From assembly GCA_963969595.1 (NCBI GenBank), contig OZ018416.1, forward strand, positions 11,362,065-11,426,064: 64,000 bases of DNA, read 5' to 3'. This document shows positions 1 to 11,897 of this stretch, one piece after another. Below the pieces are notes generated by a model. The model was given only the letters and a program-made list of their open reading frames with translations, ran no database searches and was not told the origin of the DNA. The stretch comes from Neckera pumila (lineage: Eukaryota > Streptophyta > Bryopsida > Hypnales > Neckeraceae). A program made the translations under genes and the position numbers. How positions within the stretch are numbered: position 1 is the stretch's first letter; the number at the start of each line of letters is the position of its first letter.

Positions 1-117
1 AAAAGAAGAGATCTTCTACAGTAGCTTGACTTCCAATAGACACTTTTGTTTTTTTTAGTGTAGATGATGTCACGTGGTAATGAAAAAGGATGATTTCCAG
101 GTACATCCCTTCGCCCT

Positions 118-545
118 TTAAGGGTTAAAGGACCAAAGTACCTACAAGGGAGGAAGTGGAGTTGAGGCTAGCTCCTACAGTCTTAATTTTGGGGTCTAAT
201 TTTTTGGAACTTTATTTGAAGATAGAAAAATAGATTAGCTTTTGGGAATATGATTTTTATTTCAATTGGTGATCGAGAGCAAGGTTATGCCATCCTAAAT
301 ACAGCTTATACATCGTTGAGCAACAAAAAAATCCCCCAAATTTCTAAAATTTTAAATTGTTTCGCTTATAGGTCATATTTTTGTCTATGTAGAAAATTTT
401 GATTCATTTCATTTGGATTAATAACCAGAAAGCTATATAGCAACCTGTTTCCAGACAATCATAGCATCTTCTTGAGAAACTAAGCATTTGATTTGTTTTC
501 TAACTCAATTTTTACAATTTTTAAGATTGTCTAGAATCTCTAGAT
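118..545 (+). mobile_element. TTAA-flanked MITE-like element, left part only
   Basis: The left end reads TTAAGGGTTAAAGGACCAAAG and the following ~400 bases align with the elements at 2634 and 4020: the same run of a W-rich segment, a GGGAATATGATTTTTATTTC-like stretch and a segment ending near a GCATCTTCTTGAGAAA motif. Similarity fades near 545, where an unrelated short hairpin begins, so the right end is lost. It has no coding capacity. Membership in the family is clear by eye; the exact left edge (118 or 125) is uncertain because the end contains two overlapping TTAA-like words. Confidence 0.6.
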
Positions 546-576
546 TGTTATATGCCACCCATTGGCATACAACAAT
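544..576. repeat. Short hairpin
   Basis: A 14-base stem (544-557 with 563-576, one mismatch) encloses a loop of about 5 bases. The surrounding 530-700 region repeats words such as GATTGTCTAGA in both orientations. It looks like the remains of a small inverted-repeat element rather than a functional RNA. Confidence 0.5.
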
Positions 577-1069
577 ATAGACAATTTCAAATTTCAAATG
601 GACATATATACAATAATTTCAAATGGAGATCCCATTATAGAAGTGGCATACAACAATCTAGACAAATTCAAATTTTTCAAGATTGTCTAGATTTCGAATG
701 AACCTTGTAGCTAAACCTACCCTATTCTAACGACATTGAGTTTAATTTCCTGTATTAATTTTTTGGATCCATCAGGAAATATAACTTTGTTGAGATATAT
801 CAGCCCCTCAAATCATTACTCATAGTAGTAACCTTAGATTTTGTCCAAATGCAACAAATAATACAAGTGTTTCATGTAGTTTTCACCAACTAATTAATTT
901 TTTTGCCTATATAAGCTATATCAATACTTTGGTCCAAGTTTTGTTGCATTTGATTCAATTGGAGCCTCATAAAAAATTTAAATGAATTTTCACATTATTT
1001 CATAAATATATTAGCTACAAACACATTTAGACATGGAATTTGATGTATTTGACATTTTTTGGAAAACTC
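577..1069. other. AT-rich intergenic DNA
   Basis: No plausible coding exon, RNA gene or clear repeat boundary is visible. The sequence is AT-rich with scattered fragments of the dispersed words seen in the TTAA elements. Confidence 0.5.
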
Positions 1070-1424
1070 CATTAGAAAAAAAGTGAATCCTCTAGAAGGC
1101 TGCTCCGGAGTGACAAACTAAGCTATTAAAAGCTTGGTCTGTTACTCCAAGCTGACTACTATAGTGACCAGTTAGCTTGGCTCACTGCTCCCCGCAATAA
1201 TTAGCTTTCGTGATTTTTATTTTTTATTTTTTTAATAATTTTCTTAAGGTTAAAAAAAAAATTGTTTTTTTAGTCGTAAATTTTGGTTCCTGCGCCACTG
1301 CTGTTGCAGTTTCAGCAGGGCGGAAATAGGGGGAAAACGAATTTTTCAGCAAAAAAAAACAAATTTTAGGGTACCTTGGAGGGTCGTGGAGTAGCCCTCC
1401 GGAGGCTTGAAATTTCCTCTAATG
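1070..1424 (+). mobile_element. Small non-autonomous element, family shared with 63333-63673
   Basis: The block 1280-1424 matches 63530-63673 closely, including the core GTTTCAGCAGGGCGGAAATA (GTTTCAGCAAGGCGGAAATA in the other copy) and the end GGAGGCTTGAAATTTC. Its two ends are roughly inverted: CATTAGA at the left and TCTAATG at the right, with CTCCGGAG-type words just inside both. No reading frame is present. This is a MITE-like repeat; the superfamily is unknown because no convincing target-site duplication is visible. Confidence 0.6.
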
Positions 1425-2633
1425 CATTGGATGGATCCAATTAAGCTCTTAAGTCCTTACAAAAGAAACAAACTTCTCCATTTTTATTTCTAGAATTTTA
1501 GAAATTAACTATCACATTTATATTTTAAGATTTGTCATTGCATAACTTTTAAGTATTTTGACTGTTAGTTTTCAATTGCAATAAACTACTCTGTATTTAA
1601 TTAATAATTCTTTATAATCGTTAAAAGGTTTAGAAATTGAATTTAAGAAGCATTGATATATTCAATTGAAGTCAAATTCAACTAAAATCACCTTAAAGGA
1701 CCAAATAGCTTAGGCAACAAGAAGTCAAAATATGGCTTAGGCAAAATGTGATAGAAGTTTCTTGAAATTTAAAGTTTTATAAAACTTCAATGAATTATCC
1801 AAATGACTTAAAGCTTTTATTACTTGTACATTTAGTGGGTATACACTTACTATGAGAGTTCATTACAAAAATCACTTTTGATCTAAGAAATAATTGAAGT
1901 TGTAATTAGGAAAACATCAAAATTTGGAAGTTGAGTGCTTAAAAGTCATTACTTCTAATACTTAATAATTTCAAGGACTTATGTTTGAAGAAATGCAATT
2001 TTAAATCTTTATTTATTTCTTCATCAATAAAATGTAGTATATTATTTGTGTCTAAATAGAAGAATAAATAAATCAACCTAATCGTTGACATATTTCCTTT
2101 ATTTTTGAGAAATCCTACTATATATGAAGCAACAAATGTTGAAACAAGGTAGAATGGGGTGAATGCAAGAAACACTTGTATTATTTTATGTCACACCTTC
2201 AAATCAAAAGTTGCTGTGTGGTATAAGCTTTTGGAAAATGATGCAAACAACTTGAAATTCATATCAAAGTTGGACATACACGTCCCCAACGCGTTGCATA
2301 TTTTTGGATTTTTCCAAAATTAATTGTGGAGGAGAAAGCGAATTTCAAAAAAATGTCACAAATTTAGTTTTGAAGGTTTTTAGTACTATGGAGTACCCAT
2401 TCTGAAGTCATTGAAGTTGTAACTTGGCATGCTTGTATGACTGCCTTCCAACTTCTCAGGCAAGGGATTTTGAAAACATTGCTTCTAGTGCCGTCTGGAA
2501 GGCCCTAAAGTGTGATGACTTTAGTCTTAATTTCTAAGAAACTCAAAAAACAAATTTAGTTTTTGATTGTACGGATGCCCTCTTGAATGATTTAGAAGAA
2601 ATGGCCATTTTTTTCCTTAATTTTTTTAAGTCA
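1425..2633. other. Intergenic, repeat remnants
   Basis: There is no supportable gene. The part 2090-2230 shares words with 13140-13210 (an AACACTTGTA...TTTTTGTCACAC-type stretch), so an old dispersed repeat is present in both places. Reading frames here are short and of AT-rich composition. Confidence 0.45.
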
Positions 2634-3565
2634 TTAACCCCTAAAGGACCATTGTCGGTGCGGCGGACATTTGGGATTTTGGGCAGGTACCTACGGGCTG
2701 AAATTTTGTTGTGATTTTTTGAAACTTTTTTGGGAGGCAGAAAAAGTGATAAGCTTTGTGGGAATATAATTTTTCTTACAATCGGTGCCCGGGAAAAAAA
2801 GTTATGACCAAATAAGCTCAAAACAAGGGACGGTGGGCAACAAAAAAAAAAGCACAAAAGTTTGAAATTTTTTTTTAATTTTTTTTTTCTCATAGATTAT
2901 ATTTTTGTCTATTTGGAAAGCTTTGATTCATTTCATTTGGATTTTTTATGAGAAAGTTATGGACATTCTTGTTTTTCGGGCAGTTAGAGCATCTTTTTGA
3001 AAAAAATAACTTCTAGGATGCATTTCTGAATGCAATTTTTCAAATTTTTTATTTTTTTATTTTTCATATAGTTTATATTACTTGCTAGAACAATCTCACC
3101 ATTGGAATTAGTGAATTTGAATTCCATCTAAAATGTTTGAATATTTTAGAATTTCCTTCTATCTCGTAATTACTTCTCCTTAACATTTTTTTAAAGAATG
3201 ATAATTAAGTTTTTTTTATTTTTTTATTTTTTTCCTAGACTCTCAACTCAATTTTCTACTACAAAGATTTAGAGCTCAAAACTCTGTAGTGCAAAAATTT
3301 TAAGTTAAAATGTTCAAAGTCAAAAAATCTAGTCCCGCAATGTGCTGAAAAACTTGTTTTTTTCACTTTAAAAGCAGATATCTTGCAATCTGTGCGGTTA
3401 AAAATTCTGAGATTTTTTCCACACACTCTCATTCTAGTTAGGTGTAAGATCCTACGGTTAGATTTGAAAAAAAAAACATTTTCAATTTTTTTTACTTTTT
3501 GCTATAGAAATGGCAGTTTTGAGTGTTTTTTGGCAAAAAATGGGCCTTGATATTTTAGGGGTTAA
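2634..3565 (+). mobile_element. Full-length TTAA-flanked MITE (piggyBac-like ends)
   Basis: The element is 932 bp. It begins TTAACCCCTAAAGGACC and ends TTTTAGGGGTTAA, so the terminal words are inverted and TTAA stands at both edges. Flanks outside the TTAA differ (AAGTCA left, GTATTT right), which fits TTAA as the duplicated target. It is co-linear with the element at 4020-4941 over nearly its whole length. It carries no transposase frame and must have been moved in trans. TTAA targets and CCC-starting ends are known for the piggyBac superfamily; assignment to that superfamily is inference. Confidence 0.75.
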
Positions 3566-4019
3566 GTATTTATGAAAAATGGAAAACTAGAAGTGCCGTA
3601 TTTTACAAATTATGGCAGTCTGTGGCTGAAAGTAGTACTCTAGCGTAGTGAGTAGTGGTGCATACTACTGGTGGGGGCCCACTTCAGATAGAAATCGCCG
3701 ATGTGTACTCGGAAATTGAGGAGGTCAAATTTTGAGTTGTCTTTGTGAATGATTGAGAAGCAAACACGTACCGCCCAGGCATTGCATCCAACATTAAATC
3801 AATGGTCTAGATTTCCTCTGCTGTGATGTTCCTAGTACTCACAATATTTGTAGTACACGTAGTATTGGAAGAATAAAAACCCCAAACGCAACAAATAGTA
3901 TAAGTGTTTCTTACATTCACCCAATGAACAAATTTTTAATCTGTTTTAGAAACTAAAACCACAATGTCTTAGCAAGTCTATTATTTCACCAATTTTTATA
4001 ATCTATTTCTTTAGCATCT
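3566..4019. other. Spacer between two TTAA elements
   Basis: About 450 bases separate two copies of the same MITE family in the same orientation. No gene or other repeat is recognised. Confidence 0.5.
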
Positions 4020-4941
4020 TTAACCCTAAAGGACCATTGTCCATTTGGGGAACAAATGGGATTTTGGGCAGGTATCTACAGGCTGAATTTTTGTCATGAT
4101 TTTTTGAAACTTTTTTTGGAGATAGAAAAATTGATAAGCTTTGTGGGAATATAATTTTTTTTCAATCGGTGTCCAGGAACAAAAGTTATGCCCAAATAAG
4201 CTCAAAACAGGGGAGAAGGGGCAGCAAAATTTTTTTGCAGAAAATTTAATTTAAATTTTTTTTTCTTTTTTTCTTATAGATTATCTTTTTGTCTACTTGG
4301 AAAGCTTTGATTCAATTTGGATTTTTTATGAGAAGTTTTGGACAATCTTGTTTTTCGGGCAATTAGAGCATCTTTTTGAAAAAAATTACTTGTAGGGTTC
4401 ATTTTGGAATGCAATTTTTGCAATATTTCAAATAAACGAGTTCCACATGGTTTAGTTTTTGTGCTAGAACTATTTCACCATTGGTACTAGTATATTTTAA
4501 TTCCATCTAAAATATATGAATATTTTAGATTTTCCTTCTATCTTATACCTACTTCTACTTAACACTTTTTTTAAGAATGAAAATTAAGTTTTTTTGAATT
4601 GTTTTTTTCCCTAGACTCTCAACCCAGTTCTCCACTAGAAAGATTTAAAGCTCAAAACTTTGTCGTGCAAAAGATTTAAGTTAAAAATGTTCAAAGTTAG
4701 AAAATCTAGTCCCGCAATGTGCTGAAAAACTTGTTTTTTTACTTCAAACGCAGATATTTTGCAATCTGTGCAGTCAAAAATTCTGAAATGTTTTCCACAC
4801 ATTCTCATACTAGTTAGGTATAAGATCCTACAGTTAGATGTGCAAAAAAAACAATTTTCAAGTTTTTTTACTCTTTGCTCTAGAAATGGCAATTTTGAGA
4901 GTTTTTTGGCAAAAAAAAGGCCTTGGTCCTTTAGGGGTTAA
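4020..4941 (+). mobile_element. Full-length TTAA-flanked MITE, second tandem-oriented copy
   Basis: The element is 922 bp, begins TTAACCCTAAAGGACC and ends GGTCCTTTAGGGGTTAA. The terminal inverted repeat is about 17 bases with one gap, and both edges are TTAA. It is the best-preserved copy and the best template for the family. Open frames inside it (for example 4635-4892) are in non-coding AT-rich sequence and conserve no protein pattern. Confidence 0.8.
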
Positions 4942-6600
4942 AATTGTAATGTCAAAATAGTATTTGTGAATTTTTTTCTTTGAGATTCATGGACTATCCA
5001 CAAAACAAAATTCCTCATATGTTTTAGCTCACTAATCAAAATGGAACAGAGAAAGGCCTTTATTGTAGATTCCAATGTATTCCATAAAATCTTTTAGCAT
5101 TTATTAGACGTCATAAAGTTAAAAGACATTTTCAAAAACAATATAAATTACTTACGGAATTTTTTTTGCAAATTGGCTTGCTAAAAAGCTAAAAGAACTC
5201 AAAAAAATCTTTCTAAAAATACAACCAAATACCACTAGAAATTGCATTTATAAGAACTTGCACAAAAAAATGCAAAAAGGCATTTCAAATTTTCAAAATT
5301 CAAACAAAATATAAAATATGCATAGGGTTTGTTGTAATAGGGGGATTCATCGTACCTTGGAGATTATTCAACAAGTTCACTGAAATTGTAATCATTTTTT
5401 TGACTGCTAAACAATTCTTCAACAAATTTGTTGAACTTCTTGGCTTGTCAACTTGACATGTTGAACTTTCACCAAGTTCATTGACAAGAGGGAATTCAAC
5501 TTTAATTCCTTTAACAAGAATTGTGTTAAAACCACGTAGTATTGATTAAGCAAATTTTTTGTGACTTGACATAGTGAGATGAAGAGTTTTGAATGTTGGA
5601 ATAAAGATGACTAGATTCACAAAACATTCAAAATGTGAAAAACAAAATTCCCTCCTTCATGCAAATCCACTCACAACACTTACAAACAAAGAAGGTTCTA
5701 CAAGTTTTTGAATGGCAATTGCAATCAATGATATTTTATTGAAGTTCAAACTCAATGAAAGGTAGCAAATTAGATGATCTGTCAATGGATGAAAACTACT
5801 CAAAATGGATAGGAATAGTCCAATGGGTGAAAATTTTGGTGATAAAAAAACAAGATTTTAGCCTACATTCACCATTTCTAAAAATAGATTTTGCCATTTG
5901 GCAATATATTGCAAGCTACAAATATGGTGCTCACAAATGCCTAAAATAATAGAAGTTACACAAAATGTGAAGTTTGCTACCTTTTTTTTCTACAATGGAT
6001 TTTCTTTTATTATTAATAAGGTATATACACCCATAATCAACACTGTCCAAAATGCAACACCTACTTTTGGACCAAAATGTGTCACAAAAATCTAAATATT
6101 TGATTATAGCAGACAAGATGTTCACAATCAAAACATAGGATCTATGAAAATCTAGTGTTCGTTATTGGTAATCCTAGAGACAATACTTTGAAAGTTTATA
6201 ACTTATTGATATGGTGTCCAAATAATGCATGCTAAAGTACGTTAGAATCCTATTTCAGTTGCCAATAAGATCTATTACAAATATATATTCTACTAAAGGA
6301 CTGTAACAGTTATAGGTGCACATTCCTTTGCATCATCTTCATTCTTCGCGCAATTGCCACTCGTTTTGTTTTGCCCATCTGAGAAATAAAAAAATTAAAT
6401 AAAAATAATTGATTTCTGTGAATTTTTTTTCAAAGAAAATTGGACTGCGACAGAGACAGACAGCTAGCAAAAGGGCAAGTCCGCCGCCACTCCCTGACAC
6501 CCACACAGTAATTAAATACTCCACACATTCGGTGATGGCGAAATATAGAATAGTACCGTTGCCTGAGAAACCAAAGCAAAACTAAGCAAAAGCTAAACAA
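4942..6600. other. AT-rich intergenic DNA
   Basis: No gene is supported. Short open frames at 5755-6131 overlap one another on both strands and look like composition artefacts. Sequence becomes less AT-rich after about 6330, toward the promoter side of the LEA2 gene. Confidence 0.5.
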
Positions 6601-7486
6601 AACCAAGCAAAAGCTAAACAAGGCAAACCAAGTCTGCTTGTCTCTTCTTCTAAAGCCTGCCAGCCCGTCCTTCCAGCAACTGACTTAAGCTTAAATAACC
6701 AAAGAAAAGCCCTTGTGGTGCAGATCCATTCCCTGCGTTTAAGACTCCGGCTCGCATCTCCATGTAGACAAACTTACCATGTATCGATTATCTATCATCA
6801 GCTTACATTCAAGCTCTTTTGTCTCACTTCCAACTGAACCAGCTAAGTTAAGGTAGCATGTTTATATTTACGTGTTATCGTTAGAACACCCCTTTTCTCT
6901 CCAATTCTTATATTTCATTGCAGGTCGCTAGCTACTGTAGACACATACACACCAACTTTATAATGTCCATCTTCATCTCATCTTCTGCTACCTTCTGCCA
7001 CAGTGACAGTGAATGAACTTTCTTAGCTAGCTTTTGTACTGTACAGCTTCGCAATTAATGCTTGCCTTCCAATATTTCGATTTGAATCTTGTATAACCCG
7101 AAGCGAGTACATTTTTTCGAAATACATTGTGGCATATAAGTTATATATAATATTGCGAGATCGGTAGACTTGCACCGGCGAAGTTCCCGAGACGGACGGA
7201 CGCGTTGACATTCCTTGGAATTAGAGTTCCAATTTTTGTGTTTTTTTTGTGTACGTTTTTTGTGATTTTTGGTTTTGGTTTTGGTTTGGTGGATGTTACA
7301 TTTTTAGTGAGGTTGATTCTCTCGAGGAGCAGGGCATTGGAGCCAGGATTTACAGTGTGAGAACGTGAACTTCGCAACGAATTGTTATTATCCATTACTG
7401 TGTGTGAATTAAGTCAAGTGCTGGTAGTAGGATTGATTGGTCGATTGGGAGTTTGGGGAGGGATCGTGTGAGCGGGTGAGTCTGGG
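6601..7486 (+). promoter_or_regulatory. Probable promoter and 5' leader of the LEA2/NHL gene
   Basis: This stretch is clearly less AT-rich than its surroundings, holds no coding exon in the downstream frame and ends directly at the start codon at 7487. The last 300 bases (7160-7486) are GT-rich and resemble a long plant 5' untranslated leader. No TATA box or transcription start can be fixed from sequence alone. Confidence 0.4.
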
Positions 7487-10460
7487 ATGGGGAAATGGGG
7501 GTCGGAGAAGAGGCAAGTGGTGGTGTACGATCCCCATTCTTCCCAGCGGGCTTTGGTGTTCCAGGAAAAGGAGGAACGGGAGGAGTTGCAACGCGCTCGC
7601 CGATCGGCGCGACAACAGTGGTTGCGGAGTTGTGGGTGTATGCTGGTGGCGTTACTGGTGCTCCTTCTGGTGCTCGTGTGCTTGGGCGTCATCGTTTGGA
7701 TCACGTTGAAGCCCAAGCCGCCCAAGTTGTCGCTGCAGGGCATCACCTTGCACGATATCAAGGTAATTTACGCCATGAGCCTGGGCTTAGAGCTTTTCTG
7801 TTTAAATTCTTTTCTGCATTGGTAGGGACAGGTACTCAGATTTGGCCTTTTTCAAGCTTGCCATTCGGTTTCATTCAAGGTGATTTTGCGGATGATCCGG
7901 ACAGTGTCTCAATTACAAGGCAAGTTAAGAAGATGATGTATCGAGAGTTTTGTTCTATTTGAATTCTGCTATGGCATTGGTATAGATTAGGTCATAGTTT
8001 CTACTCAGCTATGGCTTTTTCAAGTTTGCCATTTTGTTTCTGTGAATGTGATGTTGATGCACGCATTTGAGTTTATTCGATGGTTTTCCTTGTGACTCGA
8101 CACGAGATGGGTAATATTGGTCTTGCGTTGGGTTTTATTAGAAATAGAAGTTGATTAGGGAGTGTGAGTCTCAATCAGAAATCAAGGTAATAAGATGATG
8201 TAACGTGAGTGTTTTCTAATTCTGCTATTGCATTGGTATTGGTTGGGACATATACAATTTTTGTACTCAGCTATGGCCTTTTCAAGCTTGCCATTCTGTG
8301 ATGTTGATGGTTTTCCTTGTGACTACACAAGTTATGGAGCATTGGTCTTGCCTTGGGTTTTACAAGAGAGTAGGAATTGCTTAGGGAACGTGAGCGTTAC
8401 AGTCTCTCAATGATCACATATTGTAAATCGAGGTAATAAGATGATTTGACGAGAGTGTTGTTCTATTTGAATTCTGCTGTTACATTGGCTTTGGTTGGGG
8501 CATTTTTTGTACTCAGCTATGGCTATTTCCAGTAGCTGTTTTCAAGCTTGCCATTCTGTTTCATTGAATGTGATGTTGCTGATGCTCGCATTTGAGTTCG
8601 ATGGTTATCCTTGACACTTTGCACAAGTTGTGCGTTCAGTGTTACTAAAAATAGCAGTTGCTTAGGAGATGCATAGGGTACGGCGTCTCAATCACACATA
8701 AAAAATCACCCATGACGGAGACCGCAAATAATCATAGTTCGTGAGCTGGAGTAGGGTAGAGTCTTTGTTTTGATATGGTCTCATCATGGTCGTTAACCCT
8801 ACGTCCCCAATCCTAAACGAGAAACTTTTCTTTAGAAGCTAATGATAGAGTAACTCTCTAAACATATTTCTATTATTCAAATGTTTAGAGTGTGATCCTT
8901 CTTGTATTGGTTTATTTTGTTGCATTCCTTGAGGCTCTTTAAATGATTTATTTGAATCCTATGGATATGGAAGCGGACACTTTTGATCATTCGGGCAGTT
9001 AGGAATTTAGAGAAATTTATTGATCAGATTTAATGTTACAGGTCTTGCGTGTACGGATAAGTGTCGTTCAAGTTTGTTCCTCTGTAGAAAATGCATGGAG
9101 CTTGAACTGGGGCAGCTCCATACATTTGGTGCGGTGTTTGCTTCGAGCGTTAATCTAATAAGAAATGCAGCATTCCACTTGTACATCTCCCTTCAATGGT
9201 GAGGATAAGCTTGATTTGTGAGTGTTGGAGCCGCCAATTCACATTGTCACGAATAACCAACAAGCGATGATAAAAAACCCTAAAAGACCAACAGGCCCAA
9301 ACTGGGTCTCATGTTTTTTTACCACTTTTGAGTGGGTCATGTGGGAACTGTTGTTAGTTCAAATTTGTTGGTTTTTGACTAACATATGCAATGCTCTTCA
9401 CTTATTCTGATGATATAAAATGTAACTGTGTTGGAATTATATATTTCTAGAGATAAGCTCAATCAGATTGATCACTTTTGAACCTTGAAATTTCTGTTAT
9501 TTGGGCATCCTACTGATCAATCTCTTCCTTTCTTTTTGTGCAGATACTGGAAGCCAACGGAACAACCATAGCCGGAAACAGAACTGCCAATGCAGGGAAC
9601 CATACCGTGATGTACTTGAATTCTACTCTTTTTATCATGGCCACCAATCCGAACCGGGTCAGCGCGCGCTACTCGACTATACATCTGAACATCACTTACA
9701 ATGACTTAGCCTTAGACGATGTCTCAATGCCCCCGTTCCGGCTCCAAGCCCATGGCAACGTTTCTGTCGCAACACCCCTTTCTGTCAACTATATGCGTGT
9801 ATTTCAAGCGGTTGGACAAAAGCTTCTTAGGGATGCGAAGAGCAATCATTTACCTATACGATTGTCTGGGCAAACCACCGCAAAAATGTATGTAGTCGGC
9901 TTCAAATCACACGTACAGGTATAGCTCCCAACTTCCTCATTTTCATTTCATTTCATTTAGGGTTTTAGGGTTGAAGGTTCCGGTTCCGTGATTAAAAAGT
10001 TAATGTTCTGATGGGTGGATTTCTTATATCTATTAACCCCTGAGTGTTTAAACTAAATATAGAAATTCCACTTTGGTCTCGGCAGTCGATGATAGTAACT
10101 TTTTGAACATATTTCTATCGTTCAAAAATGTGGGACCTGATTTCTTCTTTGTATTGGCAAATTCACTACCTTGAAGCTTCCCAAGATAAATTTCAACTCA
10201 TATGGATTTGGAAGTATCCACATTTTGGCCATTTTGGCCCTCAGGTTAAGAGTTAGCCATGGGTGAACAACTTGATAGTTAACTTCTTTGTTTGTTGGAA
10301 ATGAATGTTTAACATTGTCGACAATTCGAAGGTGAAGTTCACGTGGAACTAATAAGGTGGAACTCTATTGCAGCTCAATATGGCTTGCGATATTGTGATT
10401 CAATACCAGGACCTCAGAGTTCAAAGCAATGTCTGCCAAACAACGTCTTCAAAACTATGA
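7487..10460 (+). CDS. LEA2/NHL-type (NDR1/HIN1-like) membrane protein, three exons
   Basis: Exons are 7487-7762, 9544-9918 and 10374-10460, joined by GT-AG introns in phase 0, giving 245 residues. Residues 1-46 are charged and cytosolic in type; 51-73 form one hydrophobic membrane segment, followed by the KPKPPKLSLQG juncture typical of NHL proteins. The lumenal or apoplastic part is a LEA_2-like beta domain with several N-glycosylation sequons (NGT, NRT, NHT, NST, NIT, NVS). The third exon supplies the C-terminal HVQ-LNMACDIVI strand with the conserved cysteine and a late second cysteine; reading through the exon 2 donor would instead stop after two codons. NHL proteins sit in the plasma membrane and are linked to defence and stress. 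ATG at 7487 is chosen because it gives the family-like basic N-terminus. Introns 1 and 2 carry related small MITE-like elements. Confidence 0.85.
7830..8710 (+). repeat. Imperfect tandem repeat of ~250 bp inside LEA2 intron 1
   Basis: The phrase TACTCAGCTATGGC followed by AAGCTTGCCATTCTGT recurs near 7831, 7998, 8262 and 8510, each time followed by similar text (GATGTTGATG, CTTGTGACT, AATAAGATGATGT, GAATTCTGCT). This is three to four diverged copies of a unit of about 250 bp. It accounts for about half of the 1.78-kb first intron. Confidence 0.7.
8793..9002 (+). mobile_element. ~210-bp TTAA-started MITE-like element in LEA2 intron 1
   Basis: It starts TTAACCCTACGTCCCC and shares internal order with the block at 10033-10249: an ACATATTTCTAT word, a CTTGTATTGG or TTTGTATTGG word, and an ATATGGAAG or ATTTGGAAG word. 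The right edge reads GGGCAGTTAG, so the second TTAA is degraded. Confidence 0.5.
10033..10249 (+). mobile_element. ~217-bp TTAA-flanked MITE-like element in LEA2 intron 2
   Basis: It begins TTAACCCCTGAG and ends GGCCCTCAGGTTAA, so both edges are TTAA and the ends are roughly inverted. It is internally similar to 8793-9002. It may be a short deletion relative of the ~0.9-kb TTAA family or a separate family with the same target. Confidence 0.5.
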
Positions 10461-10829
10461 CCAGTGTAAGATATTCGGTAGTATGAGCTGCTTTGAAATA
10501 GCTAATCGAAGTTGGAGTTCATAACTGTAACTGTTTATCCAAGCTCAAGAGTGTCGTATTTGGTAATTTGAGCTCTGACTGGTCAATATCGACCTTCAAG
10601 ACACATTCTATACCCGGAGGTACATCTAGCTGTTGCTGTAAATGGACACTTGTAGAGAACGGATTCAAGGATTGGGTACCTCTCTTATGCTTGTCTCATG
10701 TTGACTCCAGAAGGTATTAGAAACTTTTTCAAATCCTTAGCTTGTTTCAGAAGTGTAAATTTCAGGACTCATCATACAATTCTCATGTACAGTACAGAGA
10801 CTGATTTCTTTTCACTATAGTTAAAAAGA

Positions 10830-11290
10830 GTTGATTTTAATGATCATCATCTTGCATCCATACCTTTAGCAATATGTTAGATAACCAGTCGCAAGCAACG
10901 GGTGTAAGATATTGGAGTGCCCAGTTTCTGCATTTTGGGCTGCCTCTGAAGAAAGCATTAATCCATCATGTTCAACGAAAGTTATCTTTGCTTCTTGAAC
11001 AGAATCTGAGAGTCCCTTTAGTCTTAACAGTGAGAGCTTGATACTCCGGCTGAAACCTCATGTTTCGGTTATTTTGGAAAAATATCAGTGTTGTGCGAAA
11101 TTAAATGGTACCGTCTTAAACGTTATGATGTACTATTTGTTACCTCTCTGGCGTTCTTAAAAAAAGTCATTTCTGAGCAAACACTGTCTGTCAAATGTTA
11201 CACAATTTCAGAGAGTAGACGCTCTACTCTTTGTAAATTCACGATGCAGGATGTTTGTCCGAGTAGATCGTTGATGGAATTTTTCTGAAT
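10830..11290 (+). repeat. Dispersed repeat R1, copy A (empty site of the fold-back element)
   Basis: This block is paralogous to 17590-17910 plus 18780-18960 and partly to 37430-37620. Shared words include CTGCATTTTGGGCTGCCTCT and GAAACCTCATGTTTC. At 11124-11145 it is uninterrupted where the copy at 17.9 kb carries an 869-bp insertion. No protein pattern is visible, so the nature of the repeat is unknown. Confidence 0.7.
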
Positions 11291-11690
11291 ATGAATGCTC
11301 CTTGTCGCACGCATACGTGATGTTGTTGCGGCACTGATACGGTTGTTTGCTTGCTGGTTAGGTGCTGCGACTAGTAATTCAGGTCAAGTTTCCAATTATT
11401 GCATTCTTAGCAACATTAACTTGTAATTCTTAGTAATGCAATGGCCTGTAGAAGGGCAATCCTACCTGCTTGAATTTGGACTCGCACAATAATTTGCTTC
11501 TTGATGATGCACATATGTGTTGTTGCAAAGCTCATGCTGTTGTTTACTTGAAATTTAGTTCGTGATTCCGATTATTGTAATTATTAGCGACTGTATATGG
11601 CTTGCTGAATGCAAGTCCTACTTGCTTGAAGAACGGCTCATATGAGTAGCTTACTGCGAGAGACGAATTGGTTGCTCATAGAAGCTTTGA
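11290..11690 (+). repeat. Two-copy ~190-bp duplication
   Basis: Two successive blocks (about 11310-11500 and 11500-11690) share a run of words: TGATGTTGTTGC or TGTGTTGTTGCAAAG, TTTCCAATTATTG or TTCCGATTATTG, then a CCTACCTGCTTGAA-like end. It extends repeat R1 copy A and has no coding signal. Confidence 0.5.
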
Positions 11691-11897
11691 GATTGAGATT
11701 TGGTCCTCTTTTTTTAATCAAAATGTTGATTGAGATCTTGATGAGAAATCTATGAAAGTGTGTTTTTTAAGATCAATAATTTCCCTTTGGAATTGATAAA
11801 ATGAGATACGTGGCACAACTGAATGTGCACCATCATATGTGTATGACAAAAAAAACTATACATCACACCAATAACAATGTGTAATTTTGCTTCTTGC

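Noticed and set aside
6339..6621. Minus-strand frames near 6.4 kb
   Set aside because: Short, overlapping, repeat-like (CLVLFSFCLVL) and without any family pattern.
7495..7962. 155-codon frame overlapping LEA2 exon 1
   Set aside because: Wrong frame relative to the family-like protein, no ATG-supported domain, and it runs through the exon 1 donor into the intron.
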